Of a stretch of 64,000 nucleotides of DNA, positions 62,155-64,000 are shown in pieces. Within the stretch, counting starts at the first letter, position 1, and each line of letters starts with the position of its first letter. Source of the stretch: Treponema sp. Marseille-Q3903 (GTDB taxonomy: Bacteria > Spirochaetota > Spirochaetia > Treponematales > Treponemataceae); contig NZ_JACSEU010000001.1 of assembly GCF_014334335.1 (NCBI RefSeq), forward strand, positions 496,001-560,000. Direction: 5' to 3'. The translations under genes were made by a program, and so were the position numbers. The notes under the pieces were generated by a model, which saw nothing but the letters and a program-made list of their open reading frames with translations, was not told where the DNA came from and made no database searches.

Positions 62155-63339
62155 TTACAATATTTTTCCGTAAAGGGTTTTATCAATATTTACCTGAAGA
62201 AATCCGCTTCGGCTTGTCTTATAAAATGAAGATTCTTCCCATGCCGCATAAAGCGTTGTTCCTGAGATGACAAAATCTGTGTAAAGGTAACCTGACGGAA
62301 GTTTTGGGAGCCTAATCGCTACTGCTTTTCCTCCTCGAAGAATATGTTTGCCCGGCAATGCTCCTTCGATAAAGAGCGTTCCATCTTCAAAAAGTACGGC
62401 GCTCCAGCTTCGCGAGATGATTGCCTTTGCCTGCAACTCTTTTTCCTGCGAGTTTGGAACTGAGTTTCCGTATGTTCTCGGGGAACTTCCGCCTTCGGTT
62501 TTAACTTCAATGCTGAATGGCAGTTTTCTATGAAATCCATTGAGAAGCGATTTTATTCGTTCAGGGGCATTTGTGAAGTCGTGTTGTGAGCGTATGTTAC
62601 GGAATGTTTCAGCATCGGACGGGGTTACAGTGATTTTTCCATTTGCGGTCGATGGAGAAAGCGAGAGCAGCGGAACTGTCGGATGGAATGTAACATAATT
62701 AAAAGAATTCTTTGATTCCGAAACTGTTTTTATGCTACAAGCCCAGTTTAATCCGTCCCAAAATAAATCTGTAACTTCAGAATTTTTTTCTTGTGTTAAG
62801 TTGCTGCAATCGATTATCGGGTAAGAAATCCCAGTAGCAATGTCATACTGCATTAAAAACAGATGTGCGGATTTGTTGTTTTTGTATTCGGCATCAGATA
62901 TCGTGTCATTAAAAAAAGAGCTTTTGTAAACCGAAAAAATCGGTGTTTCATTTAAAAATAAAAGGTTGCCAGCTGTCCTGTTTGCAAAAAGATTCGGATC
63001 GGGGTTTAGAGTTATTTGTTCACCATTAAAAGTTAAAACGCCTAGTCTGTTTACAATTGCGATCGAGCTGGTTGCAGAATTGTTCGCTGATGAAATGCGG
63101 ATTGTTTCTGTCCATGGCTTTTGTGGTTTGTGTGGGGCGAGTTGAGGTTTTTCAATCTGTTTAAAATTGTTTTCTGTAAAATAAAACCATGAATGATTTA
63201 CTTTTTTTAACTCTAAAGGCAAAGACCCCAACTCAATTTCTGCTTTGTTTGCTCCATCTTTTTTACAACTTGTAATTGTAGATAAAGAAACTACTTCAAT
63301 TAAAAAGAGAAATCGTATTATTTTGCAAATTCTTTTCAT
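62155..63339 (-). CDS. Hypothetical lipoprotein
   Basis: 394 aa. Signal with lipobox TITSC at ~25, followed by KKDG. The mature part contains strand-rich segments that look propeller-like (SAVLFEDGTLFIEGALPG, IAIVNRLGVLTFNGEQI), but no family is recognised. ATG overlaps the stop of the upstream gene by four bases (ATGA), so the two are translationally coupled. Confidence 0.65.
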   Translation of the reverse strand: MKRICKIIRFLFLIEVVSLSTITSCKKDGANKAEIELGSLPLELKKVNHSWFYFTENNFKQIEKPQLAPHKPQKPWTETIRISSANNSATSSIAIVNRLGVLTFNGEQITLNPDPNLFANRTAGNLLFLNETPIFSVYKSSFFNDTISDAEYKNNKSAHLFLMQYDIATGISYPIIDCSNLTQEKNSEVTDLFWDGLNWACSIKTVSESKNSFNYVTFHPTVPLLSLSPSTANGKITVTPSDAETFRNIRSQHDFTNAPERIKSLLNGFHRKLPFSIEVKTEGGSSPRTYGNSVPNSQEKELQAKAIISRSWSAVLFEDGTLFIEGALPGKHILRGGKAVAIRLPKLPSGYLYTDFVISGTTLYAAWEESSFYKTSRSGFLQVNIDKTLYGKIL

Positions 63340-64000
63340 ATATCTTCAATGTATATCGGCAAAAAAATAATCTCAAGTGACACATTTTTTGCACTTTCGT
63401 AAGTGATAATGATTGCTGTTTCTTTGCCATTATACAATAAAACCTGTTTATTTTTTTTTAAACTTATCTTAGAATGCTCTCTTATTTTTTGATTTTCCGG
63501 GATATATGATGATAGAAAAGATGTTTCAAATGTTTTGTTTAATTCAGACAAATCATAAGATATGCAGCTTTTTGTATTTAATTGAGATGCTTTAAAATTC
63601 AAATTGCACAAATCGTGCAGGAATTTTTCCGACTCTAAAAACCATGGATTGTGTTCCGTTTTTAACATTGTCTCGCATGCTTTTTGCCAGTTAAAAGTTC
63701 CGATAAATTTATTTAGTTTCTGTGTTGAAATTCCGGTTTCTATTTTGCTCAAGAAAATTTTTGCCATCAAAGATGCTGCAATCCCTTTTTCCCATTCAAA
63801 TTTTGCATCATCAGCTTTGTAGTTCCAAGGATAGATAAATCCTGCCGGCATAAAATATTGTGTCTGATAATTGTCCTGTGTAAGCGTGATTGGGTATGCG
63901 AGAGTGCAAAACGGGGTGTGCCTCTTTACGGATAATTCTATAGTTTCCTGATTAGTAAAATAAGTTTTGCAGTCTTCGGCGCTTCGGATTTCGATTTTCC
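63336..64000 (-). CDS. Hypothetical protein (5' end outside window)
   Basis: The - strand frame stays open from 63336 to the window edge, 221 codons before the stop, so an internal Met at 63851 is not the start. Visible segments include ITLTQDNYQTQYFMPAGFIY, WEKGIAASLMAKIFLSK and ISLKKNKQVLLYNGKETA. Probably a periplasmic or envelope protein given its coupled lipoprotein partner. No family recognised. Confidence 0.65.
   Translation of the reverse strand, partial: KIEIRSAEDCKTYFTNQETIELSVKRHTPFCTLAYPITLTQDNYQTQYFMPAGFIYPWNYKADDAKFEWEKGIAASLMAKIFLSKIETGISTQKLNKFIGTFNWQKACETMLKTEHNPWFLESEKFLHDLCNLNFKASQLNTKSCISYDLSELNKTFETSFLSSYIPENQKIREHSKISLKKNKQVLLYNGKETAIIITYESAKNVSLEIIFLPIYIEDI

Noticed and set aside
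1-64000. CRISPR array, insertion sequence, integrase or attachment site
   Set aside because: No regularly spaced repeats, transposase or integrase motifs, or paired terminal repeats were seen.

Overview
The window looks like a spirochaete chromosome, most probably a host-associated Treponema. It is AT-rich and carries many lipoproteins with spirochaetal lipoboxes. It also has an archaeal/spirochaete-type UMP kinase, PilZ and cyclic-nucleotide receptor genes, a groEL without groES, and ribosomal operons without fusA, adk, map or infA. The genus is inferred from gene content and order; no database was searched.

Layout. 1-5256: 3' part of rpoC, a terminator, a structured leader, then rpsL and rpsG. 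5367-20637: a block of accessory and metabolic genes between the str and S10 loci. It holds an aromatic-acid-exporter-like membrane protein and two very AT-rich lipoprotein genes, one a permuted-papain (YiiX-like) hydrolase. It also holds a tetR/GH13 amylase pair, a lacI-ABC sugar transporter-GH65/beta-PGM fusion operon, a decayed azlC beside an intact azlD, and a lipoprotein. 20638-21197: a 560-base non-coding stretch with its own promoter and many hairpins, which I read as a long structured tuf leader. 21198-36451: tuf, the S10-spc genes to secY, then a separately promoted alpha operon (rpmJ to rplQ) ending in a small zinc-ribbon gene.

36582-48369: PilZ and TPR proteins, a cyclic-nucleotide receptor operon, murB and cysS. 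An ECF sigma/anti-sigma/transglutaminase-like operon, pyrH behind a structured leader, and a GH73-like lipoprotein follow. 48464-60012: radC, a PEGA-like protein, htrA, uvrB, rpmB, an MBL-fold hydrolase, a conserved gene of unknown function, an EIIA-type PTS protein, tkt and groEL. 60147-64000: secreted or outer-membrane-type proteins and a lipoprotein operon that runs off the window.

How the genes work together. About half the window is core gene expression. The carbohydrate block reads as uptake and phosphorolysis of a glucose disaccharide: a LacI-controlled ABC importer without its own ATPase feeds a GH65 phosphorylase. The fused beta-phosphoglucomutase then turns beta-glucose-1-phosphate into glucose-6-phosphate, while a cytoplasmic GH13 enzyme supplies short maltodextrins. 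The sigma/anti-sigma/transglutaminase-like set is probably an envelope-signalling unit.

The most notable signals are regulatory: the long tuf leader, a structured pyrH leader, hairpins next to Shine-Dalgarno (SD) sites in ribosomal operons, tandem LacI operators, a TetR operator inside a consensus promoter, and several promoters placed so that transcripts would be leaderless. No tRNA, rRNA, CRISPR array, transposase or phage gene was recognised.
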